From Botryotinia globosa (Eukaryota > Ascomycota > Leotiomycetes > Helotiales > Sclerotiniaceae), in contig RCSZ01000017.1 in the NCBI GenBank assembly GCA_014898425.1, forward strand, positions 930,001-994,000: 64,000 nucleotides of DNA, in the 5' to 3' direction. Below, piece after piece: positions 32,914 to 46,943 of this stretch (its first letter is position 1; every line of letters starts with the position of its first letter). The notes beneath the pieces were generated by a model that saw nothing but the letters and a program-made list of their open reading frames with translations, ran no database searches and had not been told where the DNA came from. The position numbers were made by a program, and so were the translations under genes.

Positions 32914-35900
32914 TGTGGCTTGATGTGATGTTTATGACGTTCCCGATGTAACGAGTGGGTAGGATATGTATATTGTTCTCCGGAAGCAAATTTGTACAAA
33001 GTCGATCGGACCGATTGATCAACCTGAAAGGTAAATGATATGCTATCCAGCAATGCGAAAATAATATCTTGTAAGTTCGAAAATAAAATGTTGATCCAGC
33101 AATACTGAATGAGTAAAATGCAAAGTATCCAAAATGATAGTGAAAGAAGTTCTAATCAGTTCCAAAGTTCAAACTAAGTTCCAAGCCCTGGGGTGGTATC
33201 AATAACTTTATGATTTGGTTCCCAGGCTGAGTCAAAGAAATCTATTTCGCAGTGGGCGAAGATTCACACAAAGACCTTGTGTTGGGATCTTGTGATATCG
33301 GTGTTCGTGATAGGTCTAGTTAAGATGATGTATTTTAAACCCCTCTCCCAAAGGAAATGTTCTTCTCAGAGAAACTGAAACGGGCGTTGAAAGGATGTGG
33401 GTTAGTTGTAGTGATGGTTGAAAGAATGGATAAAGAGACTTCTTTCAGATAATCTCCCCTTGTGTAGTGTTATGCTGTAATGTCTTGAGCTCGAGCCTGT
33501 CGAGTCGATAAAGAAGTTGTACAAGTTGGATTGTATGCGTTGTAAGTGTTGTAAGTGTTGTACAAAGGATATCTCAAGGAAGAAATTCCCTTTCCAATTC
33601 CCAGAAGACTAATCTCGTCAAGAGATACAGTAATAATATCTGCAATGAATGAATCCCCTCTTCAAATCTTTCTCTAAAATTTCCCACTCATAAAAAAATC
33701 TCTCCTTGGAATAAAAAGAAAAGGTTCCACAAGACCAGTAATATCAATATAATAGGACAAGAATATCAGACGAACAGACCAAGGGGAAATTGAAACGAAA
33801 CAGGAATTCACCCATCTTCATATATCGTCAATCACCCTCTCAAAATTCAATTATTGCATATCCACCTAACGCATTGTCTCATTCAACTGCACTTTAGTAC
33901 GGCTTGCCACTTGCTCAGCCCACCCAATCAAAATCTTCGCTGTTCATCAAGAATGAGAAAAGAAAGATATAGAAAAAGTTAATCAACATGCCACGACGCC
34001 GTTAAGCTTAATCGCCATTCTCGGGCTGACTCCGTCGTGTTTACGGAGTCTTCGTTCGCGATATACGGAGTACAGTACTGTAGTACTGTATCCATCCTGG
34101 CAGCATGTCGAGAAGAGAAAATACCAAGACCGGCGTTTGATATCTGAACTGATATACGCCGAGACGTGCAGACTTTGTGAGACTGAGATGTGTAAGTTCT
34201 CCGTACTTGGTTCTGTACATCTCCACCAATATCCAAGCTCTCCTGGGTCCTCTATAACCCTTTTTCGTTTTATGCACCCATTCTTGCTCCAAACTTTTTC
34301 CCCAAGTAGTCACCACCTCCATTTATCCCTCCGACAATCCCCTCATGCAGTAACACATCTCCATAATCCAATGATCTCCCATGCGCGGATGCAAGCTCAC
34401 AGGCTACAGCACTTCAACTCTCCACCACTTCTTCAAATATAGGATCCTCACCCCCTGACGACGTTTCCCCTTCAAGCCACTATTGTCTCCCGTCCCATCT
34501 CTCATTTTAAAATCATCCACCCATACATACGATTTCGAAACCTCAATGTAATCTTGGCACCAATCTTGGTTTCCCCAATTGGCTCCCATCCAATCTTACC
34601 TACACCGAGACCATCCCGGCAAATCTTCACTTGCGCTGCTGCGCATTCTACCAATGCCAAGATCCATGTGCTTGGACTTCAAACTCCACCCCGAAATATG
34701 AAACGGTGATTCGGAACAAACTGATCTTGAATCTTGATATTCACGAGAAAGAACGATATCCGAAAAAGTATGCTCAAAAGAAGCCTGAAGGAAACCAGAA
34801 GAGTAAAAAGAGCAAGGAATCCAAAATCTATCCGCGTACACAATACACAGGTCCTTCCTTGGACTCTGTCTGCATCACACGCTCTCAAATGACAAAAAGT
34901 CAAATAAAAATATCTCCCATTTGCACCCCACCCATCCCAGGATCGATAAATGAATGATATTGACCAGAACGACAACCAATTTCCAAAGAATGATTTAAGC
35001 TTCTCCTTCGAATCAATATATACAGTTAGAACCCTGGAAGCGATCTAAAGGAAAGTGGTTGTAGAATTGTACTGTGTAGAAGTGTACTGTGTAGAAGTGT
35101 ACTGTGTAGAAGTGTAGAATCTCATCCATCTACCTACCTACACAAAGGGGAGAAAATCCAATTGACTCGAGGGTTTAAGGGTCCTTTTCAAACTTTATAC
35201 ACAAGGTTACAATTCAACAGGTACTGTAGTATCTGAATAAATACTGATCCTTAGCAACTCCCCTTTACATGATTTTCTCACTACAAACTACAAACTACAA
35301 ACTACACAACATCCAACTCCTCGCCTCATCACGTGTAATTCAATGATTCCTCACACAGCCCAAAAAGTACCTATGCTCAGTCCTCAGTACATCTCTACTA
35401 CTGCGAAAACCAGACTCATCCAACCATCCATCCATCCAACCATCCATCCATCCATCCATCCCCTTGTAATTCACCATCTGGAGTCTTGCAATACACATAT
35501 CCAGCTTCGAACTTGCTCGAGTACTTTCTAACTATACAAGTATCGCGAGGCCCTTTACATCCCCATCTACAGTAAGACATCCAATCCAAAATACTGCCCA
35601 GACCAAGTATAGAGATACGTGATTTGACTTCTAGAAACCCAGAAGCTCACACCCAATCTTCCCAACATGCAGATCACCATCTACAATCAACCATTTAACA
35701 ACGTACTCGAGAATAACTAACAAACCATCCCCTCTTCTAATGTTCAAGTCTCAAATTTCAAAATCTCAAATTCCTACTCCCAATTCTTCATCTCTATAAA
35801 AAAGCAATCAGAATTTCTAACTATTAATACAAATATATCTTTTGCAATCTCTAATACCTAACACTATGCATAAAAACCACAACCACTGCAACAACAATAA

Positions 35901-36275
35901 TAATCAAAATATATAACATATTTTTCATATTTTGATTGGTATCTTGCGCCCTGCGCACACCCATCGTCCATTCATCCATCCATGTTTCTCATGCACCAAC
36001 CAATCTAATAAATATCTCTTCTCCCTTTTCCTCCTCCTCCGTCTTCCTCTCCATCTCTGATCCAAATCAAAACCCAAACCCCGCATCACATACAACCCAT
36101 AAAGGACACAATATAGTTCAAAAAGGAGGGTATTTCAGAAATGAATGAAAAAAATAGTATATGTATGCATCTATGGATATAAGATGGATGTCGAATAAAT
36201 GAAGCCAAGCTGCTTCGTAACGCATGCAGCTGCCGTTTGAATCGTACCCAGTGGCACGTGAAGTTGTCGTAACGA
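32914..36275. other. long intergenic region
   Basis: About 3.4 kb without a supported gene, upstream of one minus-strand gene and downstream of NoxB. It holds a perfect palindrome TACAGTACTGTA at 34071-34082, a CATC tetranucleotide run around 35420-35460 and many short AT-rich tracts. The open frames have no domains. Confidence 0.5.
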
Positions 36276-38133
36276 TTAGAAATTTTCTTTACCCCAGCAG
36301 AAATTGAATCCTATACCGGTATTAGTACATTGTATCAATGTGAAAAAGGAGATAAATGGAAGGTACTAACCAGGCTCACTATACATATTACACTTGATAT
36401 GCAACTGACTACCCAATACCTTTGGACCACAGAAGAACACACCCGCTTCACTGGGACTATGAATCTTCCTCACACTCTTGAAAATCATATCCCAATTAGG
36501 TCTTCCAAAATTGGTTGGTGCTCTCAACCCCGTAATCGCATCACGATCTGCATTTGCATCGTTAATCATGATATTCGTCGCATCATCCACCTTAATCTTA
36601 GCCGTCAAATACGTATGAATCTCAATCCTGTTATCCATATCCTGGGCCTCGATTGCCAATAACAGGGAACGGAACCATTCGAAAGAACCGAAATCACGAC
36701 AGATCCAGAAGAAATATACCTTTCCGAGACGCGTCTTCTTTTGAGGATAGTTCATGCGGTACCAGATGGATTTGAGAATCGAGGCGAAAGGAGTGACACC
36801 AATACCGGCACCACAAAGCATAGCGACTTCGAATTTGAAAACATCCTCAGAGGCGGAACCAAATGGACCATCGACGTAGACACGGGGTAAAATGCGACGA
36901 ATAGCCGAATCGGCTCCATCAGATCCTGGCGAGCCTTGATTAACACCAACAACTTGAGATCCTCCCTTTCCATCCTTTGGCTTATCGAATTCACATCCAA
37001 GGGCTTTTCCAACTGCTCTAGTAAAATCTCCTACCATTCTAATATGAATAGAAATGTAATCTTCTTCGGGAGCCGATGTGAGAGTGAAAGGATGGTATTG
37101 GTAAATCGAGACCTCGGGACAACAGAAGAAGATATATTGACCAGCTCTTGTCTTTGTATTCTCTTTCTTGATCTGAATTTCGCAAACGTTGGAAGGATGT
37201 TGAACAACCTTCGAAACGTAGGTCTTATGCTTCCCGCGGATTTCACGTGCAATACGTTCAGCGAGGTAAATGTAACCACCGTACATCCAGTATTGCCAGA
37301 AGACACCAATAGCCGTTGTACCAATACTAACACAGTAAGGTGCTGTATCTGGTTGAATCATACAGAAAGCTCCGTGGACGGACCAGAATACAAAGAAGAT
37401 GACGAAAAAGTGATGAGTATACCAGAAACGTTCGAAGTTTGCCCGACGATACTTTTCGTATGAAGTAATAGCCATGGCCATGAGAGCAATCAACATAACA
37501 TATCCAGTCCATCCAGGTCCACTGACAAAGTTGGCGAGGAGGAAACCGCCAAAACCGAGATTATTCTTTGCTGAAATTTGAGCAAAGTTGTTCCAATGCG
37601 CAATAGTGTGTACCCAAGAGAAGAATACAATAGACCAAGCTGTAAGCATATGGAAAGTGATGTTCTTATCGAATTGTATGATGCCGTTCAAAGGAGTCTG
37701 ACGTGCCAAAGAGATCAGAGTACGACAAACTGGGAACAAAATCATAGCAACATCGAAATGTAGCGTCAACGCAGCGGATCTAGCAATCGCATAGGTGACG
37801 GTAAATGTACTTCGAGCAATACCAAAACTATCCTTGAGCTGATAATTCAAGAATCCAAATGTGAAAACCATGACATGGAGTAAAGCGAAAACGAAGACGA
37901 AACTGAAATGATGTTAGTAACTCGATGCTTCCCATGATTCTAGTGATCACCCACAATCGTCGATATCCCTCGTTAACCATCCATCTGTCAAATCTTTCCC
38001 TCATCGTCAATTCCCTCGGCCTTTCCGCCGTCATCTCACCAGACATCAACATTCTCGTCAATGGTGGCCATCTTGATCTCTCCGAAACCCTCACCGATCC
38101 CGTACTCATTCTATCATAAGCCTTTTCAGACAT
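36276..38133 (-). CDS. noxB: NADPH oxidase B (NOX2-type, fungal)
   Basis: Predicted 581 aa in three exons: 38133-37955, 37902-36371 and 36310-36276. Intron 1 (53 nt) uses donor GTGGGT and acceptor TTTCAG. Intron 2 (60 nt) uses donor GTTAGT, branch TACTAATAC and acceptor GTATAG. The last exon is only 35 nt and gives the conserved ending GFNFCWGKENF. The 40-odd residue N-terminal extension before the first membrane helix separates NoxB from NoxA. Haem-ligand histidines fit residues 144/158 (X13) and 223/236 (X12). The FAD motif HPFTLTSAP and the NADPH motif GAGIGVTPFASILK are intact. The enzyme moves electrons from NADPH across a membrane to oxygen, forming superoxide. In plant-pathogenic fungi it is known for roles in infection structures and is regulated by NoxR and Rac. 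Confidence 0.95.
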
Positions 38134-40879
38134 CTTAAATTTTGCGACCTGGAATCGTGATTTCTCAAGGTCTTTTTAGTAAGTTTCTTCCGTCTTCCTA
38201 CTCGTCCAAATTATGCGTGGGTATCGTTGTAGTATTAAAGGGTAATATGATTCAGGACCTGCTGAATAGACAGAAGTTCCCTAAAGAAAGTAATCGTAAA
38301 AACGAAAGAAAATTATTTGAATGAACGTAAAAACGATAAAGCCTACTGAAACCCCCCCAAAATCATCAGTAAGAGAGTTCATTCCAACTTGCGATATGTT
38401 TGCAAGAGAAGTATTACAACAATCAACAAGACACTCGGCGTCCAATTCAAAACGTACCTGTAATCAATGCCTGCACCGATGGCTGTCCCAAAATCAGCGA
38501 ATTAATGTCGAAAGTTGTATGACTTCACTTTGCAGAGATCCCCCAAAAAAAGACAAGAGAAATCCAAGAGAAGAGGTGTTCAGAGCAGAGAGGAAGAAAC
38601 GAGGAAACTTTCTGCCAAGGAGAAGGAGGGAGGAAGGTAATGTCACAAAACATTCAGAACATCACGTTTATGCATGGGGAACGGGATGTGATGGCCTGAC
38701 AATTAGATTCGTATGGAAGTGTCTGAGCATAATGTATAGAACAAATCCAGTCTCATGGGTTCGAGAGTCGAGAAACCTGCGTCTCTGAGTTGCGATGGGT
38801 GGTCAGAGAGAGGGGCTTCGAAACAGTGATAGTGGTGGTCACGGTTGACTAAGGAGTTTAAGGTCTAGTCTCATCAGCTTCTTGGACGTGTGAGAGATGG
38901 AAAATTCTCCAAGTAGGATTCTCGAAAGGTACATGGGAGAGAAAATGGTCGAGGGGAGAGGGGCCGTGGTTGGTCTGTTTGATATGGGGTTCTAAATTTG
39001 TTACGGATAACCTTAATAAGCGCGAATCTGAGCAACAGTTGTTATCCTATCCTAGGTATACATCAAGTTTACCCGTTCACGCGTTTAATCGGTTAGGTAT
39101 TACGGTAATTACTTGGGTTGACCAATTGACTGACTGTAGTAGGTATTAAAGGATTACGAGAATGTTGCTGTTGTGGTGTTGAATGATTTAGTAATCTTAT
39201 GACAAGTCATATATCGTATCTCATTCTCACCAAACCAACCCAACCCAACCCAACCCAAACCGCCAAAATCCCTCTCGCCACACCTCTCGCCATCCCACAC
39301 ACAACCCCATTTGCGAAACCTCCAGCTCCCAAATGTAACCCTCAAGCCTCCGTATCCTATCTTCCCGTCGTTCCAGAAATCCCCGCCCGAAACCTGCCCA
39401 GAGCGCTGCGCGAGCGTGCGAGTCTAGCATGCATTGCGAAAAACTGAAACCAGAATCCTCTAAGCCATAACCAGTAGCCAATCAGAATACACAGGCATCT
39501 GACATGATCGTACAACAAGTACCCTTAAAATATCCAAGATGTTTGATGCACTTTTGAGGCTCAGAGAATTAATAAGAATAAGAATTGGCGGCGGTAAGCC
39601 TTGTCCTATTGAATTTGTGATTTTGGATATGGTCGTGTGGCTGGCGTACAGCTGATGATGAAGGGGTAGGGTAGGTATCATTCAACCCTCCTCAAAGCTT
39701 ATTTGCGCCCTGTGGATAACCAAATATCAAAGTATTCAACATTGGCAACGGCGCGCATGATGATGATAGCAACTAATCAGATACAAATACCTATATCAAC
39801 GTACGATATCCCAACACCAACTGTATGATCTCCCAAGCCTCGCTACACTATTTCTTCTCTCATCAGCCCATATTTCCATCTCCATTCCCATTACGCCATC
39901 TCTTACCCCCAAGAAAATCCCTTGTATAGATCAATCAATAGGTATCTTCAATGATCGGCTGCAATGAGAATATTCTCAGTAATCGCTCAAATAGGTGTCT
40001 ATACGATCTATAGATAGATAGATAGAGAGATGGAGAGATAGATACAACTCAGCAATCCGTACCAAGAACTCCCCCTCTCCTCCTGTTCCATCCTTCCCGT
40101 CGATCCCCTACCTACTTTGTACACAACACAAAGAACACAAAGACCACAAGTACCACTCCAACTACAAATCCAGCCCTACCACGCCATACACAACCCTCCA
40201 ATCCCAAGCATCTGGACAAATGTTTTGCCACAACTGCCCCGCTTCACACACATCTCCACGATACATCGTTAATCCATAGTACGTCAAAATCAGCCCACAT
40301 GACCATCTCAAACTCACACTCACACCTCTATAAACCCCAAGAATCAAAACGAGAAGAATCGGGAAACTTCCCGTTTGATATTGATGAAAAACAAGGAACC
40401 CTATATATATATATACACAGTAACAGTAACAGTATCCGGTATTCAGTACTGAACTTAGGTTGAAGCTTCGTGCATGTATGATTATATCTCCATAATATGA
40501 GCGGTAAATACTATCTACTATCTAAATATTACATATAATACAAAACATCGAACCATAGACAAGTATTAGATTGGGACACAGTCTTCACACCACGAGAGAA
40601 AAGTCACAAGAGTTTCAAGATATATCTTTGCAACCTATACCTATACCCATTCCAATTCCAATTCCCTTCCCTCCACTACCCTCCCTCTACCCCTTCCCTC
40701 ACATCCGCATCCCCCCTCCCCTCCAAACCCCCATCATCTTGATACCCCTCATAACACAATCTCTCCAACTTCTTCCCCTCGGTCCCGAATCCTCAACACA
40801 CATACCCTCACCCCCTCCAATTCCTCACAAATCACCACTCCCTTCTTCCCTCCCCACAAACCTCAAACCCCATATGCAC

Positions 40880-41067
40880 CATCCCTCTTCCCTCCATCCC
40901 TCTTCCCTCCATCCCTCTTCCCTCCATCCCTCTTCCCTCCATCCCTCTTCCCTCCATCCCTCTTCCCTCCATCCCTCTTCCCTCCTTCCCTCTTCCCTCT
41001 TCCCTCCTTCCCTCTTCCCTCCATCCCTCTTCCCTCCATCCCTCTTCCCTCCATCCCTCTTCCCTCC
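40880..41067. repeat. 15-bp CATCCCTCTTCCCTC minisatellite
   Basis: About twelve tandem copies of a 15-nt unit with a few T-for-A variants and one 9-nt contraction in the middle. Since the unit is a multiple of three, both strands stay open and give repetitive frames (LHPSS on plus, GWREE-type on minus). These are not supported as genes. Confidence 0.9.
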
Positions 41068-41397
41068 CACACCTCCGAAACATTTCCAAATTCCCACATC
41101 ATCAAACCCAGATCTCAAATCTCAAACATCAAATCTCAAACATCCTCAGAACAAATAATCCATCAAATCCACTTATCCTCTCAAAACTTAAAACTCAAAA
41201 CTCGGAAATCGAAAATCAGAACCCAAAACCCAAAACCCAAAACTCAAAACCCAAAATCAATCCAAGCGCTTACGGAATCACAAGTTACCTACACACCCAC
41301 CTCACTTTCCCTGCCCATCCATGCCTCAACACACAAACAACAACAACCGTAACAACAACAACAACAATCATAACAACAAGAAGAAGAAGGAAAGATC

Positions 41398-41442
41398 ATC
41401 ACCATCACCATCACCATCACCATCACCATCACCATCATCATC
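41398..41442. repeat. ATCACC/ATC microsatellite
   Basis: Hexamer ATCACC repeats grading into ATC trinucleotides. Neighbouring ACAACA and AAAACCC runs make 41210-41445 a cluster of simple repeats. Confidence 0.8.
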
Positions 41443-42465
41443 ATCACACCTCTCCCTCCCTCCCCATCCCTCCCCATTCCAGCAACTCCCCAGCAATTCC
41501 CACCACCCCAAACCCAATCCTCCTTCTACTCAAATCCAAATCCAGGTCTCGCCCCATATACATACACCAGCGACGAATTCTCCTCCCTCACACCCAAACC
41601 AAACAAAAAGTACTTTCATACAAAAGCCCCCATTACAAGACCATCGACCAAAAGCAAACAAACCAAATAACCATAGAAATAAATTCAGAAGTGAAGCAAT
41701 GAAAGAAAGAACTTAGTCTATATCATCTTTACCGTGAATGAATGCCACAAGAGACAAACAGATAATTCAATTGCCTTTCATACCCAGTATTGTGTTACGG
41801 ATGGGCAGAGGGATAATACTAAATTTCCTTCAAATTCCACATTCCTTCATCGATATCACATTTCACACCCAATACCACGTCTCAAATTTCACATCTTCAC
41901 TCATTCACAAATTGCCCCTCCCAAAATATTGCATCACGAAACGAGAAAGAATAATAAATCACAGAGTAAGAAAAGCTCCGAGTAATGCTATGGACCTGAA
42001 TATCAAAGAATAGGAGGAATAGTAAGAAAAAGGCGGTGACGACGACGACAACCCGTTCATCATGCAACATGATCATCTAATTCCCCAAGCACATCCCTTA
42101 TTTATCATCCATCACCACCCATCCGTTCATTCATCATATTGCATTCTTCCGATATCTATCCACGACAAATCTTTCTCGCCTCTCCCACAATTTCTGCCCC
42201 AATCCATCGCAAAATATTCCCCCCAGCAGTAGCGCTTACGAGTCTGCCATGTAATTTATTTCGTGTGTAAAAGAGTAAAGTACCTAAGTAAACCCAGACC
42301 AAAAAGTTGTCCATTCATCGAGTTTCGTTGACGCCAGCAAATCCTTTACGCAATAGGATAGAATAGAAGAGATAGAGAGAGAACACAGAGGAAATGCATC
42401 AACCCATCCATTATTCCGATCCGTCATGCTTTGTCATATGTAATTTGAAGGTTATAGTAGGTAAT

Positions 42466-43388
<923 letters not shown>

Positions 43389-44900
43389 TTTGAAGTATGT
43401 ATTATTGTGTGGAGGGTGTTGTGTAGTATGAAGGGTTGTCGAGTATGTTGGTGAATTTCTCGAGGTTGCAGTAGTTTAATGGACTGGTGAGTAAGTGGGC
43501 TGGGATTTCTGGTAGACACGATTTTGTTGTTAGCGACCACCCATGAAAAAAACACGCGAGCGGCTATGCCGAAGATGACGGAAGGGGATAGAGATTGTGG
43601 GTACACGATGGGAAAGAAGAGAGAAGCGGTAAATCTTTATATCAATGTATTTGGGAGAGTCATGTAGATGGATGTTATAGTATAGACAAATACACGGAGA
43701 AAGAGAGAGTGCGGGAGATTTTGAATGGAATAACAAGTAAGATCTCAGAGTACGTACCAAGAGGTTCTTGACTTTTCGTTGTCTTTGAGTTGAGAGAGTA
43801 GAGGGAGGAAGGGGGGACTCTTTCTTTTGAATACTACCTACTAGGTACTTTGGGGAAAGATGGAGATGGGAAGAAGAGGAAGAGAAAGAAGAGGAGAAGG
43901 GTTCTTTTATTATCAAGAAGAAGTCGCAAGTCTGAGTCTGAGTTGGAGTCTGAGTTGGAGTCTGAGTTGGAGTCTGAGTTGGAGTCTGTGTTGGAGTCTG
44001 TGTTAGATGATAACCTGGTGAACTGTACGGTGAATGTTCTTGGGCAGCCAGCCGTCGTTTTGCCTTTGCTCTTGGTTTGTTTGGCAGTACTGTATAATTC
44101 CAACCTATGATATATGATATACTCCCACACCATTATTCAGCGATAAATCTATTCACTTCTCTTCTTTTACTTTTATTAACAAATCATATGCCACAGAATT
44201 GACGGGATTCACCTCGAACTTACTTGAAGCTTACTAATAATTTCTTGTCAACTCCTCTTCACAACCTTGGAATTCATGAGCAATCACAGAGTGGATGGTG
44301 GCTACCTAGGTATGGCAGCTATGACAATTCACATGTCGTGGGTGGATGGATGGAACAGAAGGCCATCAACAACATTTGCCTGAGTAGGTAGATAATGTAT
44401 CTAATAAGATTCTTTCCAATTCTTTCACGAAAACATAATAATAAATATCTACCATTCATTCAATATACAAGAAGTCTCTTCATTTTCTTCCACTGTCCCC
44501 GAAAATATCCGAATGGTGGCAAAATTCCAAGGACTTTTCTCCTCGAGAGAAGTCAAATATATTCGATTATTTCATATTCTCACGTTTTTCATGCGAGTCA
44601 AGATATAACGAGTAAGATAGATAGATATACGAGGTCCATTTCACCAAAGCTCAAGACATTGTTGATATTGATTTTCTGATTGCCATTTCTTTGTTCAATC
44701 AAGCCATCTTGCAATAATTCCTACACACCAGTTCCTCCTATTCACCCCTTTTTAAAAAAGGAAGCCCCCTTTTCAAGACTCAAGAACCGACACCTTGATG
44801 GCCATCCTACTTCCGGTTCTATATGGCCCAATCAATATCTCCCGTCATACCTTCATTTCTCATTTCCATTTGCTAACTCATTCAACTCAACCCAGATCAA
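43389..44900. other. intergenic region upstream of the E2 gene
   Basis: About 1.5 kb between the E2 start and the 3' end of the glutaryl-CoA dehydrogenase gene. It contains a 12-nt repeat at 43930-44008 and a palindrome TACCTAGGTA at 44303-44312. No gene is supported. Confidence 0.5.
43930..44008. repeat. 12-nt TCTGAGTTGGAG tandem repeat
   Basis: About six copies of a 12-nt unit; the last two carry TCTGTG variants. The open frames on both strands (SELE-type and DSNSDSN-type) are by-products of the repeat. Confidence 0.85.
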
Positions 44901-46310
44901 CTAACAAAATGCTTGAATACCAGTGATTGCTCTTCCCAAAATCAAACCTAATGAATTTGTCAGCTTTGATTTGAATCACATCATCAATTAGTAAGAAAAG
45001 ATCAAGGCAAAACTTACAATGGATATCACTTTGTCCTTCATAAGTTTGGGTAACAAACAAATTCGAAACATGCCTTCCAATACCATACTCATCACTCGCA
45101 GCGTTGCCACCAAAGATCTCCTGTAATGTCCTCGCGTTCCGGAGTGCAGCATCGCAATTCTGTCTCTTAATCATACTGATCATCTCCGGTGCTGCTTCTC
45201 CCTTGTCCTTGAGTCTTCCAACCTGAACGCAAGCCAGTGTACCAAAGGCCGCATCCGAGACGGCATCCGCAAGCTTCTTCTGGACGAGTTGATATTTGGC
45301 TAATGGGTTGCCTTTGAATTGTTTTCGTTCAAGAGCATATGTTCTAGCTCGGTCAATACAGTCTTCGAGCGCACCTGTCATACCCCAAGCAATACCATAT
45401 CTTGCACTATTCAAGCAAGTAAATGGTCCTCGAAGACCCTCGACTGTTTGGAACATATTCGCTTCAGGTACTGGACATTCATCGAGTTGAATCATACCAG
45501 TTAAGGAAGCTCGAAGTCCATTTTTATCTTTCAAAGCAGGTGTTTCCAAGGTCCCCGGTGGACAATCTGCTCGATCGATGATGAAACCTCTAATCTTGCC
45601 AGTCTCTTGTAACTTGGCCCATACCAAGAATACATCTGCGATTGGAGAATTTGTGATCCATGTCTTAGCTCCGGATATTGAATAATAGCCCTTCTTTGTT
45701 GGATGAGGTTTCGCAGTGGTCTCCATGGACCCAGGATCACTACCATGATTCGGCTCTGTCAATCCAAAACAGCCCAACAATTTCCCCTTTGCCAATTTTG
45801 GCAAGTACTTCTCCTTTTGTTCTTGTGTGCCGAATTCATCGATACCTCCCATTACCAGCGAAGACTGTACTGACATTCCAGATCGATATCCACTATCCAC
45901 TCGTTCAACTGCCTTGGTAATAAGTCCTGAAGCAACATTTGATACACCAGCACAGTCGTAACCATTTATCGTAGCTCCTAATAGCCCTAGTTCTCCCATC
46001 TCTTCGAGTATCTTTCGGTCATAATGTTCGTCTCGATATGCCTCTATTCAACCCCTCCTTTAGCTTGCGCTCCCAACATACAATCAACAAACTTACGCAA
46101 AACTCGAGGTAACATCCGTTCCTGGCAATATTGCTCCGCAGTTTCTGAAATAGCTATTTCTTCCTCTGTAAAAAGATTCTGTGCGTTTAAAGGATCTTTC
46201 CAATCAAATGGCTGCGGGGTAGCATGAGCAGCAAGACCTCTAGTAGTGATAGCTACCGGTCTCGCATTTGCCAATTGCCTACTGGCGTTTCGTAATATAG
46301 GTCTATACAT
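44901..46310 (-). CDS. glutaryl-CoA dehydrogenase, mitochondrial
   Basis: Predicted 428 aa in three exons: 46310-46097, 46043-45018 and 44947-44901. Introns are 53 and 70 nt; the last exon is 47 nt and restores the conserved end LILGRAITGIQAF. The N-terminus (MYRPILRNASRQLANARPVA) is basic and Ser-rich, as expected of a mitochondrial presequence. Acyl-CoA dehydrogenase signatures include GCFGLTEPNHGSDPGSM (FAD and substrate region) and TYEGQSDIH, whose Glu is the family's catalytic base. The enzyme oxidises and decarboxylates glutaryl-CoA to crotonyl-CoA in lysine and tryptophan catabolism, passing electrons to ETF. The GCDH assignment over other acyl-CoA dehydrogenases rests on the start FDWKDPLNAQNLFTEEE and overall similarity. 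Divergent from FEN1. Confidence 0.92.
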
Positions 46311-46943
46311 CTTTGAATTCGACAAGTATATTGAATTATCACATGAAGATAAAGAAAACGTGAGAGACGCGATTGGGTATAAACACTTCCCCAGATGGAC
46401 TAAAGTTATAAACTAATCCGGGCCACCATTTAATTGAATTTGAAGCTCCGAGGCATGTTCGGATACAAACGGTTGTCGATCCGTGTGTACATATTGCATT
46501 GCAAGTATCGTAACCTTAGATAGGCATGTAAGGATTCAAGTATGCGGTAAATCCATAATTCTGTTTGAAGATGGAGAAAATCAGCCACGAAGGTGTAAAG
46601 TATGAGCTAAAGAGGTTGATAAATCTTTACATCCACCGGTGGTCATATATCGTTAGTTGACTTTGTAGTAAAGGTCTTCCAAGCCGCCCCTAGCTATGAA
46701 TACCTGGTAGGTAGTCTCATAGATTCCCCCGCAAACGTATCGGTGACTGAAATTGTAGCGGCTTCTGTTGCCTAAGGCTTGAACCACTTAACGCGAGTAG
46801 GTCGCGCGTCATGCACTTCATTCGCGTCAACTCCAAAATCTACCCAAAATCTATCCAAAATCAAAAGTCTTCTCTCTTTCTCAACTTTTTGTAATTTAAA
46901 CCATACATCAACATCGAAATCCTGATACAACACCACCGCAATC
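46311..46943. promoter_or_regulatory. bidirectional promoter region, GCDH / FEN1
   Basis: These 633 bp separate the divergent starts of glutaryl-CoA dehydrogenase (minus) and FEN1 (plus), so both promoters must lie here. A cluster of CGCG-core elements lies on the FEN1 side. Confidence 0.6.
46791..46828. promoter_or_regulatory. cluster of MCB-like CGCG elements upstream of FEN1
   Basis: Three CGCG-core sites occur within 40 bp: ACGCGA (46791), GTCGCGCG (46801) and TTCGCGTC (46821), about 116-153 nt before the FEN1 start. In yeast, the FEN1 orthologue RAD27 is controlled at G1/S through MCB elements (ACGCGT core) bound by MBF. The match here is to the core only, so cell-cycle control is an inference. 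Confidence 0.4.

Larger units (their letters stand above)
38134..42465. other. long repeat-rich intergenic region
   Basis: About 4.3 kb between the start of NoxB and the 3' end of the E2 gene. It includes the NoxB promoter (right of 38133) and a series of simple repeats: AACCC-type at 39231-39260, TA at 40403-40414, a 15-nt minisatellite at 40880-41067, AAAACCC at 41218-41262 and CAT/ACC at 41398-41442. I see no supported gene. A minus-strand frame at 40162-40347 looks protein-like but isolated. Confidence 0.5.

Noticed and set aside
38321..38788. 155-codon plus-strand frame upstream of NoxB
   Set aside because: Composition is random-like and basic; it lies in the NoxB promoter and leader region.
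40571..41158. 195-codon plus-strand frame and three minus-strand frames over the same interval
   Set aside because: They exist because a 15-bp minisatellite keeps every frame open; no domain or splice context.
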